From Trichosphaerium sp. ATCC 40318 (taxonomy: Eukaryota; Discosea; Flabellinia; Trichosidae): a DNA stretch of 64,000 nt. The stretch is taken from contig JALMLS010000056.1 of assembly GCA_038496445.1 (NCBI GenBank), positions 248,001 through 312,000 on the forward strand, in the 5' to 3' direction. Both the position numbers and the translations under genes were made by a program. Under the pieces are notes generated by a model. It was not told the DNA's origin. It searched no databases and saw nothing but the letters and a program-made list of their open reading frames with translations. Shown piece by piece: positions 45,837 to 58,300 of the stretch; the first letter of the stretch is position 1, and the number at the start of each line of letters is the position of its first letter.

Positions 45837-47686
45837 TTGTAATAATTAGTTACTAACAATTGATGAAACGTTATGAAACGTTAAAGGGCACGAAAGATGA
45901 GAATACGTGTAAGAGAGACGTGGCCTTAGTTGTAGGATAATAGCGTATTTATTAAAGGTCATTACATAATTCAGAGATACATTTTAATGTTCATTATCAT
46001 TAATCTCATGATTAAATGTAATCAGAGAATAGTAACGTACGTGGGGTCAAAAAGTCGCGTAAGTAAAGAGACATGTGAAGAATTACTAAAGATAGCTAAG
46101 TATTTTATTTAGGTAGGTACACCCAAAGAACTTGTAGCAACTACATGGCATTAACCATAAGGTTAATACCAAGCAAAGAATAGAAAGATAGGGCATGTTA
46201 CAATGAAGTTATGTTAAGATAGAGTTGCAATTTTAGGAAAATCCAGTTTCTGCCTACCCTGTCATCGTAGTTGTATACTACTGGACTACTGCCAACATTT
46301 CATTATTTCTTACACACGTTTATAGCCTTGATGTGTGATATCACCAGTGGCAACAAGAGGAGCACTATTATGTTGTTTTAACACTTTCCTGTTATTTTCT
46401 TCCCGTTTTGATACGTTGTCAAGCCAGCTACTAGCCAATCTAATGTACCTGGTACCCAACCACTATGACAAACCTCCTCACTTTCGTCAGTCTAAAAAAA
46501 CAGAATGCGTAGACACTATTTTGTTGAACGTTCCTTGCTAGTAAAGTTGTTTTACGCTGAATGCAAAAAACTAGACGCTTTTGTCGACGATAGAAACGTA
46601 ATTCTAGTGCTTCAACGGACGCAGCAACTTTCAGGAAGGTAAACAAAATTAACAGTGGAACCACAAGTGAGTAGATCAGTTTGTTTCTAAATAACTCTCA
46701 CTGGAAGGAACCATTCATATAGCTGTACAGAATATGCACATATCACTTAGCCTTCGCAAGACCTCGCTGCAAGGAAACTGCTGACGGTACCTTTCTCACC
46801 AAACAATGCGATTTTTGTAAATCATCAAGCATGCATGCAGAGCTTGCACTTGAAACAATGGGCACACCAACCCAGCGGAGGTGAATCTCGGCTACAGCAA
46901 TTCACCTGAAGTGAACAATCGGAAGTGCTGTATGAACGCCCTCCCAGAAGTAAGTCAAATGAACTTTGCCACCTGTTGGCGTATTGTGAGGCAGCGTCGG
47001 GTGGCGCGCAGGGAAAAGGTGGTATGAGTTCCAGGATTTTGAAGCCGGAGAGTAACTCTTCATTTCAAGTTCGTACTGTAGAGCTACAGAGCTTTTTATG
47101 TTTAACAGCCCATTTACAGAGTAAATACAAGTAAATGTCTTGCTGGTCCTCAGTGGAATAAACTTTTCCTGTTATTTACTGAAGGTGAATCGGCACTTCC
47201 CTTTTTTGGTTCTCTGTCTGGAAACGCTTGGGTTGGTGAACAAAAGCTTTTAACCTAGTTAGAGTTGCAGTGAAGGGACGTTAGCCGTACTTTCGAGGGT
47301 GTTCAAACATGGCTGTTAGAGATGCAGGCTTTCTTGGCATGATAGTTCGGATGACGTTCAGACGGTTAATGCCTCTGTTGGATGAAATTCAAGTGATGGT
47401 CTTACGTGCCAAAAGACAAACACAGTTTGATGTGCATTGAGTATGTTCCGCTCTTTGAAGCCATGGTTTCTTGGCAACGCGAAACCAACGCCAGAAGTTC
47501 CAAAACCCAAAACATCGCTACTTTCGTGAATGTTAATAGTATCACGTGAATGACGCACAAATTCCATTAGAAACCCGAGCACGTTTTAAAACGGACTTAT
47601 TTTTACTGAATAGTGTTGCCGGGTTTTGGTAAGAACGGGTCAGTTTAAAAAAGTGAGAAACAAACAGCTAGTACAACACTTCAACA
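45837..47686. other. Long gene-poor intergenic region
   Basis: 1.85 kb between divergent genes (F-box/LRR and protease-VWD). Open frames are short and without motif. The stretch 46740-47060 looks richer in G and C than its surroundings (cagcggaggtgaatctcgg; gcagcgtcgggtggcgcgc). TCACGTGA occurs at 47542-47549, about 140 bases before the protease start codon. No RNA gene or mobile-element hallmark seen. Confidence 0.4.
47542..47549. promoter_or_regulatory. TCACGTGA palindrome upstream of protease-VWD gene
   Basis: Exact copy of the recurring palindrome, 138 bases before the ATG at 47687, a plausible position for a transcription-factor site. Function is inferred. Confidence 0.35.
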
Positions 47687-50600
47687 ATGCGCTTCACATT
47701 GCTTCTCATTGTATTGTCGACTTTACTACTTTATGCTATGGCTCACACGGAAGAAGTGTGCGGCGCAGCAAGCCAGTCAGAAAACGCCATCTGCTTTAAT
47801 ACAGCAAGGTAAGAAGAACTGTTTACTCTGTTCATTAAATGTTGCCACAGTACTTCAGATCTATTTGATAGAAGCCGTATTGTAGCGCGCATTTCAACGA
47901 GTCAAGGATGTGGATGTACTGGTTGGCTCATAGGAGCTGATGGGCACTTCATTACGAATCACCATTGTTGGTCTTCAGTAAATTGCAAAGGGTTCGTTTA
48001 TACTATTTCTTCGTTGTATAGTAGTCATAGTTTCATAGGTCAGCAGCAACCAACGCAGATGTAGCCGCCGCTACCTACCAATTCAATTGTCACCAACCAA
48101 CTTGTGGTAGTGTCAATCTAGCAGGTTCTAATCCACCTGCTTGTACTCTGTGGGGAGCCGCAGGCGCGACGGTATGCCTTAAATTTTACGTTCATTTCTA
48201 TTCATTGACATTACCATTTAGATAATTGATCAAGATGCCGGTCTAGATTACGTTCTAATAAACCTTCCTGGAAACGCCGCTCAAAATTACAACGGACAAC
48301 TCATTGCGACAAATGCAAACGCTGGAGAAGTATGTAAAAAGACAAGCAAAGTGTAGTATTAATCACAGTTCTTAGCAAATCTTTATTTCTCAGCATCCAG
48401 CTCGTCGCGCAAGAGAGATTTCAAACGTCAATGATGCCAATAATAGATGTAGTATTCAATCTACAAATCAAGTCAATGTCATGGGTGGTGGTGCTACAAT
48501 GTACATCAGTACCAGATTTCCACATCTAACTGTTTTTAGTGGTTATGATTGTGACACTGAGGGCGGAAGTTCTGGCTCTCCAGTTGTGAGGAGAACAGAC
48601 TGGGTACACATCTAGAAGTAGGAATTTTTTTTTTAACTACAATAGCGCGCTGTTGCCATACACCATGCTAGATCAAACCCGGCTATTCCGCAATGTTGGA
48701 ACAGAGGTACTCACCATTTTTGGATACAGCTAATAAAATAAGGTGTTCCAATGTGGCGTATAAGAAACCTGCTTGATGGTCGAGGTTTTGATACCACGGG
48801 GTATTTAACTGACGAACCTGGCGGCGCGCACGCTTGGGGTGACCCTCACTATACTACTTTTGATGGAAGAAAGCATCATTTTCAAGGATTGGGCAAATTC
48901 CATCTTGCTATCTCAGAGTACAACAAGTACTATCTTCAATCTAGAACAACAAACAATCCAGCTCTTTGGCCACATGCAACTATCAACCACGAAGTAAGTG
49001 ATTATTTTATTCTCCTTTTTTTCGGTGATTCGCTGTTGTGTTGTTTGTTGTCACGTGACTTTATTTTAGATCGGATTGGGATACGAAATTGATGGAAATG
49101 ATGTTTTCGTTGCAGTAAAGGCTATTAGAGATGGTAGCGTATGTGTTGGATTTGATGTCATTTCTCAGTGTAAAGAGTCGTATGTTCTCAGTTCTTTGGT
49201 ATGAACCCAATAGCTTATTGCTTTCGTTCTAGTTTATTCGATCAGATATACTTTGGCCAGACTATTTCAAGGGTTGTTACAAGAGATGCATTCACAGCAT
49301 CAGTCAGTCAAGCTAATAACAAATACTACGTTACCTTTAGATTTTCCACAGGTACAAGCCAGTCACTTTGGCGTTACGTAACAAGAGTGTAGGCGCAACA
49401 TTGAAAATCTCTGTCAACCATAAAAGCAATGAATGTTGGTTGAATGTTGCTCCTAAGACCCCAGGATCATTTTATGGACGTGTTCAAGGTCTTCTCGGAA
49501 CTTGGGATGATAATAGATTGAACGATTTCACAAAGAAAGGAACATCAACAGTTGTACCTCATGCCGCGTTTGCTGAATCATGTATGATGACTCACCAACT
49601 CCTTTTATTCAATTTTGTTCTGACACTTATTGTTTAGACCGAGTGGAGAGAGGAGAACCAGATGTATTGAGTTGTACACTTGAGACAAAAACATTTATTG
49701 ATCCTACCTTCGAAGGCTTGGTTGGACTGACACTTGACGGAGCGGACCCTAATTGTACAAGTTATGCTTATAAATGCAGAACTTACTTACTGGCTTTTAG
49801 GGGTACGAATTGCCAACCAAGCATGTATTGAGGTTGTAGACGATGAAGATAGAAAAGCGTGCATATTTGATGTGGCTCATACACGCAATGTTGGCTTTGC
49901 TCAACAGGATATTTTAGTAAACAACAGTATGTCACATGATACAAGGCACGGATATTGTTGACCCTGTTTTAGATTGTCCAAATGATTGCAATGGTCATGG
50001 TGCATGTGTCGGAGGTCGGTGTGAGTGCTCTCTTGGATTTACAGGAGACGACTGTAGCGAAAGTACGTTGTTATTCTGCTGCGTTGAATTAATTGTTTTT
50101 ATAGCCAAATGCGAAAACTGCAATACTAAGAATGCCGATTGTATTGGCGGTCGTTGTGTCTGTCATCCAGGATACCTACCGCCTAATTGCGATAAATCTA
50201 TAACAGCATGTAAATTGGACACGTTCGCTAATCTCCCTGAACCTACTGTTTCGTCAATGAGCGTTGATGGAGGTACACAATTGACTTTTCTTTTCGCAAT
50301 GCAAATGACATTTTACTAGGAATTAAGGTGTTTGTTGATGTTCCGTACTTTACTGAGGGGACTACTATCATTGATTTCAAACCGTTCGAAAAACTCACTG
50401 TCCTCTCAACTTGTGCTAATCGTGTGCCTTCAATATCTACAGACGAACATCCTGGAAGCGGAAAAGTACGTTTTTTTTCTGCTTTTTTAACAAGTACTTA
50501 AGTTAGACATAGCGTAAATGGAGGTATGCTCCTGATGCCACCTTCCCAGGTGCCGTCTCAGGTGACTTTTCTGGATACCAATTGCCACAGTACAACCAAA

Positions 50601-51294
50601 AAACCCGTTCTGAATATGTCCTAACGGTTAACAACTAGGCGTTGGAATGTTATTGCAAGGGATTGTCGTTATTTACATTACTCAGCTTTCTTTGATCAAG
50701 AATCGTTGAAAAAATGCGGATTTGATACAAAAGTCTACGTGAGCTACGTGGCCCCTCATGATAACGGCGATGTTGATAAAGGTTTTGATGTGAAGCACTA
50801 TGAGAATGTCCTTGAACGTATGTGAAGACTCTATAATATAACACTATATTTACTATTGCTACAGCCGAGGAACGAGATCCACTTCGACTTTCTTTCCACT
50901 TGAAGCCAAAGGGTATTCTTCAAAAACGCGTACCTGAAACTGCAGCGGATGCTCTTCGTGATGCTGTAGCAAAGGCTTATTCTGTAAGTCCAAACGATGT
51001 ATCACCTACTTGTGTAGATGGAGACTGTCATATTCTCATGGCGACTCCGGTTACTGCTGAATCAGCAAGAGCAACGGAATCTATTGTATCACAACTCAGT
51101 CATCACGGTTTGGAAGCAAGTAGTGGTAAGAATCTATTTTATAGGAAGTCTCGATTTATAACACATTTTTGTTAGAAACAAGCTTCCATACAGTTTCAGG
51201 GAACCATACTGTACAGCAATCAAGTGCAATGACAACCTCTGTTGTTTCGTTAGTGTCTGTTGTAGCCTGGTTTGCCTATTTCTTGTTGTTATAA
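47687..51294 (+). CDS. Secreted trypsin-like protease fused to VWD and EGF-like domains, probable GPI anchor
   Basis: A signal peptide (MRFTLLLIVLSTLLLYAMA) leads into a trypsin-fold protease of lysyl-endopeptidase type: His in GADGHFITNHHCWS, Asp in DAGLDYVLINLP, Ser in DTEGGSSGSPVV, so the triad looks complete. A von Willebrand factor D domain follows, beginning GDPHYTTFDGRKHHFQGLGK and containing GRVQGLLGTWDDNRLNDFT. Next are two EGF-like modules (CNGHGACVGGRCECSLGF; CIGGRCVCHPGYLPPNC). The C-terminus ends in a hydrophobic tail (SLVSVVAWFAYFLLL) typical of GPI attachment. Likely an extracellular or surface protease acting on matrix or prey proteins. One intron (near 49051) carries TCACGTGA. 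Some exon borders are approximate. Confidence 0.78.
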
Positions 51295-51415
51295 ACCCTC
51301 AATAAAGCCTACCTTCTAAACTTTCATAGCGCGCTTGTTTTTGGTAGCCAAAAAAAAACTAATCTGAGTTTCTACTACTGACTAAGTCTTTTATTTTCCT
51401 GATCTAATATATATC

Positions 51416-54400
51416 CTATGTTTTTGATGGTTTACATTTTTTAATTGCTTTGAATCCTTTTGGTTTATAACTAATCAGGAATAAGTAAACAACAAAAAAA
51501 ATATCAGATTGTTTCAAATAAAAACTCTGAAGGCCTTTTTGTAAGACGGACCTAAATGGGGTATCTCCAAAATTGAAGATACAATTTTGTGACCTCGCAA
51601 GAGAAAAGGCTGGTGCCAATCCTCCAGGAGGTACCTTAAATCCAACAAACTGTTCGGGTAGATTCTAGTAACACCAAAAATATTAATTTACTATTGCACG
51701 TGTATGTCCTAAATTAGAGGACTATTGTACCCTTCCATTTAATGAGTATCGCATTCTATTTGTACTCTTACTAATGGCAGACTTTCTTAATGAACCTAGT
51801 ACAATAGCACATCCTAATGTCATTCCTTTACCCCATCTTGGTAGGCGCTTGGCTATACAAGTTTAACTAACTTGTTGCAAGCATGATTGTTGCTGTCCGT
51901 ACTTTGTTGTTCAACTTGCTTTTTGCCATCATGCCAATGAACCCTTCTATACAGATCTATGGACCATGAAAACTCGTCATCTCCAACACCGCGACAATGC
52001 TTACCACGTGTTAGAAAACAATGAAAAGGGTTTCTATTTTTCCAAGCCTCTATACCAAGTAATCTAACATGCAATCAGGCGATGCCCATCCGATCTGCAT
52101 TAGTCCATCAGTGCACAAAGTCACTTCATAGTACCATTTCCCTAGATTCAATAAACGTTGGTCTGTCAACTACGACTTATGTACCTGTCGTTATGAAAGA
52201 ACCAAGAATGGCACTTTCTAAATGACAGAACGTATTGCAAATACTTAGACCGTCCTACTCCGTTTATGTATTAGTACTAAAATTTATCATTGTACTCAAC
52301 TGCACAAGTGAGAAGAGCGGGAGTGATGAGGTGTCTTTTTGAAGACGTCAATTCTTTTTTCTTTTTTTTGATAGCGCCTACTCATTTTTGTTAGCAACCA
52401 ACTACCTCTTGGGTAATGTACACGCGCCTTCTATATGTTGTAACACGCATTCTACAATTGAAGCCATACCATACTGTGTATCAATGTCATAAACGTCCAC
52501 TATAAAATTTGATAGCTTAACAAGTTTTTCTTGATGTTGTGAAAGAATAGTCTCTACCGAATGATTAGATATATTGATAACAGTGTCTTAGTACTGTTTC
52601 TTGATAGTACTCCCAGACTGCCAATAATGGAATTTGTAACAATACTCTTCGGAGAGGGCTTAGCATGTTTACAAGCCTCAATAAGTATATCCAACAAAGG
52701 TTGTTGAGAAAAATACGTTGTAGCCTTGGCATCAAATGCTACTGTGTTAACAATACAAACCAATACATCATAGTACTCTGGATTTGCTACTGCCAATTTA
52801 TGAATTGAACTGACACTATCCCACAACGTGTTCACACAATGTTCTAAAATAACGTTAGGTGAGATCTTTTTCTGATAAGGAAAACGTAAGCTTACCGTTG
52901 CCTCGTAGAACCATGGTTACAATACGACATAAGGGTTGTATCTTGCATTTGCTGCAAAGTGTTACGACTTGCTCACATTCAAGAACGTGTTTTATAGTAT
53001 TATATTTGCGTAATGCCTCGTGAAGTGTTGCATCGCCTGTTTATTAAAAAGTAAGTCAAAGCTGGAGCAATTACTTCCACGTGCCTTCCACCTTGTACAA
53101 TAAGGCAAACGTTGTAAGAACTATGTTTCCGCGAGGGAAAGTATTACTGAAACTGTTATTGTTTATATTTTGCAGCACATCAGTAAGCAATTCCACAATA
53201 CCTTCATGTGGTTGAGTTTTTCCTTTATGATCTATTTTACAAAAAAAGTTAACAATGTTGTTTACTCTCGAATTGGTGTACGGGAAGCAGCTCTTATTAT
53301 TGTACTGAGAAAGGACATGGCAGCAAAAAATTCTTTCTTTGTACACGTGAGCTTAACACAACTTTGGAGAGCTTCAAGAGACTCAGTAATCAGAGTATTG
53401 GCAATAGCAGCTATAGTCTGTAGTTAACACTTATTAGCAAAAAGTATTTAGTTCATACCTCTCCCTTCAAGTTTGTAGTGCGATAGCAGATGCTTAATGC
53501 ACCCAAGTAAAGTATGAATTACAACAGGATTGTTTCTATGTCGTTTCAATTGACTAAACAATATCTTGTCTAGATTCATTGAACAAAATGGGCTCTTGCC
53601 TTTTCTTGTTGGTTACTCGTTTTATACACAAAGTTGTTTTGAGGAAGTAATATAAACGAACCTGGTTCTGTAGCTATGGCGCTAAATAGTCTTCCAAGAG
53701 AAACATAAAACTTTGAAAAGTTGTCTTCTGGAAGTGGAGCAAGATTACTGTCAAAGACTTTTTGAGAACATGTCTTCCTGTCTTCAATCTGTGACATCAT
53801 TAACTTTACAACCTTGGGTATTGTATCGTGGGATGATAAAACTAAAAAAAAGTAAGAAAGTGCGACTGGATGTTTTTTTTCTTCTGTACAAGTTAAACTG
53901 TCAAGTTTCTTTTTTTCTGCTGGACGCATATGGTTGAAAAGGTTCAGTCCACTTGCAAGGCTATTGAAACACGCAGTTACAATATCTATATTTCTAGATC
54001 CAGCTGCTTTTCTGTAGTTGTATTTGGCGACTTTGAGAACAGGTTAGTTATTCAACAACAAAAAGAAACCGTACAATCTCCAAATTCTTTATGCCATTTT
54101 GTAAATGTAGAGTTTACATTACAAGATCTGAATCCGTTCTTCAGAATTATTCTTCCAGCATCAAGCTTAAAATCGTTTAAGTATATATATATAAGTTAAG
54201 GGTTTACCTTGCAATGATTGGCGTGAATGCTACAACCTTTATGTACTACAATAGCATACGCTAACATATATTTACAATGTATGACAAACACTGTTGACGC
54301 ACGGCCTGTGACGACTCTACATTCGTCAAGTACAAGTTCTCCTCGATCTACAGCCATCTTTTCAAGGGACATATGCACTAAGTATGCAACTGAATCTGGA

Positions 54401-55242
54401 GTTGAAAGCCGGAGTGTAATAAGACCTGTATAATTTTGCTTGAATACTCGTTTCATTCCTTCTCCGTTTGGATTTTCGCGGAACGATCCGCAACATATAT
54501 GCACTGACTTATTGATTGTCATAGGTGAGAATGTTAAAGCTGTCTGTTATATAAGTATGCGAAGTGAAACAATACTTGCCTCCTTTTCGAGTTGCGCAAA
54601 AAGCAACGTATATGTAGTCCCCGTCACGTGCGTCCTTTAAAGCATCTGGTAATGAGAAAAAAACTCTTCTTCTGGAAGTTACTGATTGATGTGGGTGCGG
54701 TTGTAGTGACGGAGACCATCTGTCTATAGCTTTCTGGTGTTCATCTCTCAAAAAATGGCACACAAGTATGTGCGTTACCTTAAGACTTCATCAACTGTTG
54801 CTAAGCACGTGATACTAATGCACCTTACCATTGTACGGTACAAATATTTTGACTTAAACATGCCCTTGTTAAAGAACCATATACGTTCTTCCATCTCACG
54901 TGCGGTTACTCGTGGCTGGTCAAAATAGTGTCTTAAAAGAAAATGATTAATTTTACATTACATTCGATTTTAAAATCAAACAGAAATTCACGTGTACATT
55001 GTTTGGGGGTTTGAATCGGCAGGTAGATGCTTGAGGTAAGTATCACATGTATACTTCCATAATTCTTCAGTATCAGCTATAGAATGCCACAAACGGCAAC
55101 AACGAGCGCAAGAAATGATAGTTTTGCCATCCATCTCTTTAAAAATCGCTACCTTTACACACTTGCTGTTAGTATGGTTTGAAAAGAGCGACTTCACTAC
55201 CATTAGTTCATGGGGTAATCGAATTGACCTTTTGTCGTCCAT
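51416..55242 (-). CDS. F-box, beta-helix, helical-repeat and SPRY domain protein
   Basis: The ATG at 55242 gives MDDKRSIRLPHELMVVKSLF, then an F-box-like helix set (CARCCRLWHSIADTEELWKY). Exons near 54700-54200 show LPDALKDARDGDYIYVA and repeated short strands (LVLDECRVVTGRASTVFVIH), the right-handed beta-helix seen next to F-boxes in FBXO10/11. The frame continues in phase through introns near 54190, 54090 and 53880 into helical, ARM-like exons (TIPKVVKLMMSQIEDRK; YYDVLVCIVNTVAFDAK). The C-terminus is a SPRY domain: YYEVTLCTDGLMQIGWASP, GVGDDEFSWSIDLYRRVHW, MRYSLNG and NCIFNFGDTPFR, closest to RSPRY1-type SPRY. Likely an SCF receptor. The end and several exons are approximate; two adjacent genes are an alternative. 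Confidence 0.6.
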
Positions 55243-55328
55243 TTGCGCGTTGCCCAATTTTAAACAAAATGTGGCAACGCAAGACCCACTTTGACAGCTT
55301 TTTTTAGGTTCTAGCACGCTTTGACACC
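55243..55328. promoter_or_regulatory. 86-base divergent promoter between F-box/SPRY and IP3-receptor-like genes
   Basis: The two start codons face away from each other with only 86 bases between them, so the genes probably share a promoter. No motif recognised. Confidence 0.5.
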
Positions 55329-58300
55329 ATGTCCTCGTTGAAGCGGGCCACGTCAGTGCAACCCAGTGGCATTATTACTACGAACAGCACGGTCAATGAG
55401 GATGTTCGGAACATTAAACAGAAAACATTGAGTAAATCACAAGTAATACCCATAAAACGCAATGTTACCAAAGGTTTGATGCGTTCTGAGAGTAGATCGT
55501 ACGTTTTAGTAAAATTATGATTTGTAACGGTCTAAAACAATCTAGAATATCTAAGCGTATGCGCCATGGTAATAGCCGTACTAATTCAGACAAAAGAGTA
55601 ATTGGTACAATAAAAGTACGCAAATTAGAAACGCGTTAAATAAAATCTCACTGATATGCAGAGTGGTGATATTGTACGTATTTACAACCCTGGGGAAGGA
55701 GCTTTTCTAAAAGCAGAGAAGCATGGAGAACTAAGTGAGTTAAAACAAGCGTAAATGCTCTAGCCATTAATGGCATTACGTGTGTAGGCGGAAAACGGTA
55801 TGCTGCAGACACAAAATCGCCACCATCTACAGCATGGGCTGTTAAGTTTATAAAATCGTCCCTAGTAAAATTCAACTTATTGGGTACCGATAAGTACTTA
55901 TCAGCAGCAATTACATCCTCAGCAACAGAAGCACGTAAGTATTTAATTTTGTTTTGAGCAAACCAATTATCTGAATCATATCTCAGCTGTAAACGACTTT
56001 TTGTACGCCTAACTGATTATAAATAGCAGACCAACCACTTGATATACTTCTGACAAATGATGGAGAAGATGTTATATGGCAGTTAGTACCAGTTGACGAA
56101 ACCGCAGAGGCAGAAGGTGTACTACAAGATAAGCTGTACTATATCAAGCATTTCAACACAAAAGTTTTCCTTAATGCACCACAAACATCTTATTTGGCCA
56201 AGCAAATGTTGGTACGTGTCAAGCAGTGTAGTGTATACATATGTTTCGTACGCGTAACAATACGTAGATGTGCGCGAAGCCTACAATAAAAGACGAATCG
56301 TCACAGTTTATTTTCAAAGCACTAAGCCCTGAACACAACACCTTGGCACGACTCATCTACACTGAGATTCTTCCTCTTTTAGAACGTTATAAGAAAAAGG
56401 TACAATAATTAGATATTTTTCAAAAATCACGTGACTGACTTGGCAAATAAAGAGTAATACTGCACAAACTGCGAACGAAATTAAATCCTACTTATCAAGA
56501 GAAGTAATAAAAAAGAGTTTGGTACCTCCTGATCAAGAGTACTTAAATCGTGCTGCTGTACCATGTAAACAAATCCAAAATATTTTGGGTACACCAAAGG
56601 CACGTGTTGTTGAACAACAGATAGCCAATTACATTTGTTCTTTTTTATTTATTTTTTTGTTAGTTGTTCTCGTCTTGGATTTCTTTTATCGATATTGTAC
56701 ATGAACCAGATCTTGCCAATCTCAGTTATCAGTTCTTGAACATATTATGTCAGAATCATCCAAAGAATGGAGCTCTATTACTACCTATGATGGGTCAACT
56801 TGCTGCTCAATTGACAAAATATTCTGATATTGGATGCGCAGAGCTTATTACGACTGTATTCACGAACAACGATGAACTGCTCCGTGAATTATCGCCTACT
56901 GTTATCGATACATTCGTTGATATTATAAAATATGGTAAAAGCTATGGTGTATTTAATATACTTAGTGCAATGTGCACTAGCAATGGGCTACCTATAGCAA
57001 AGAATCAAACAGAAATTTGCAAAAAATTACTCATTGCCAAACCTGAATTATTGATCAAAGCACGTGTGGTATGTACAGCCCTCTTTTTTCGCAAAAGAAT
57101 GTTTCGTGTCTCATCTCGAGTTAGGCTAGTAAAACCTTTGGAACAAAACAGAAGAAAATTGTACTCGTTTCTGTTCGTACAAATCCTAATTCTGCAAGCT
57201 CTGTAAAAGATATGTCCATATCATCGAGAACCTTTTTATACAACCCAGGTACCAAAACCACAAATTCTGACACCCAAAAATTTGTCATCACAACATTCTC
57301 TTCTTGCGTACTAAGTCATTGTAAAGATACTGTGGCTAGCAAGGATTATTACGTTGAGCAATTAATGCTATTCAAACATTTATGTATCGTACGTACAAAG
57401 TAATACCACATAGTATTCGCCCAAGTAATCATAACTCAAAGGGAAATCGTAACACGTATTGTATGAGGACTGTAGAGAATTTTGTACCTTTCGAAGTTGC
57501 TATGCTTTGTGTTGGCGCTACACCAAATACTATACGATTACCAGAGAGATTCCAAACACCTTTTTGTGATATCCTTATTACACATTTGTTGATCGTTATC
57601 CAAATCGTAGTGTGTTAAGATATGATCTATTAATAGCAGCAAACCCAAATTACGTTTTGGATCCTTATGAGGCAATGATTGATAAGACAGGAACACATAT
57701 TGATGTTGGTAATGAAGTAAAAAAGTTTGCTATTGATTATCTCACTAATGAAACAAACTACGCATACCCTACTATCTTTTACGAATCGGTACAATGACAC
57801 ACGTGTTTAGTTTGCGAAACTTAACTTTTTTCAGGTTTTAAAACTGGCACATCAACTTCTTCGTACTGGTTACTTGTTGATAGCTGAGTTCGGTAGCTTG
57901 TTCAAGGCTTTTGATGCAATTCTTTCTCCAAAAGACCACCAGAATGTATTTTCTAAGTATAGATTCGGAGAGCCTTCAAACTGGCGAGAAGTAGAAGCTG
58001 AGATACTCAAGGCACGTTGCTTAATTTCTAACATGAGTTGAGTAAATAGTAACCAATATTGTAGCGTATACATGTTGCAATATGTCATATCAAGGAGACT
58101 TATATTGATATTATGTCACTCAAGACAACGCATACAGCATCTAGTATACTCATTAAGCATATACCAAATACTGGAATAGAAATTGAAACAAGTCAAGATG
58201 CCAAAGAGCGTCTTATAGATTTTTTAGATGACCGTGTTATGAACGATGGAGATCACTATGATGACAGTAAAATGGTCATCAAAAAAGCTCAGGCTGGACT

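Noticed and set aside
46925-47582. Frames of 69 (plus) and 74 (minus) codons in the long intergenic region
   Set aside because: No motif, no splice partners; the higher GC there lengthens chance frames.
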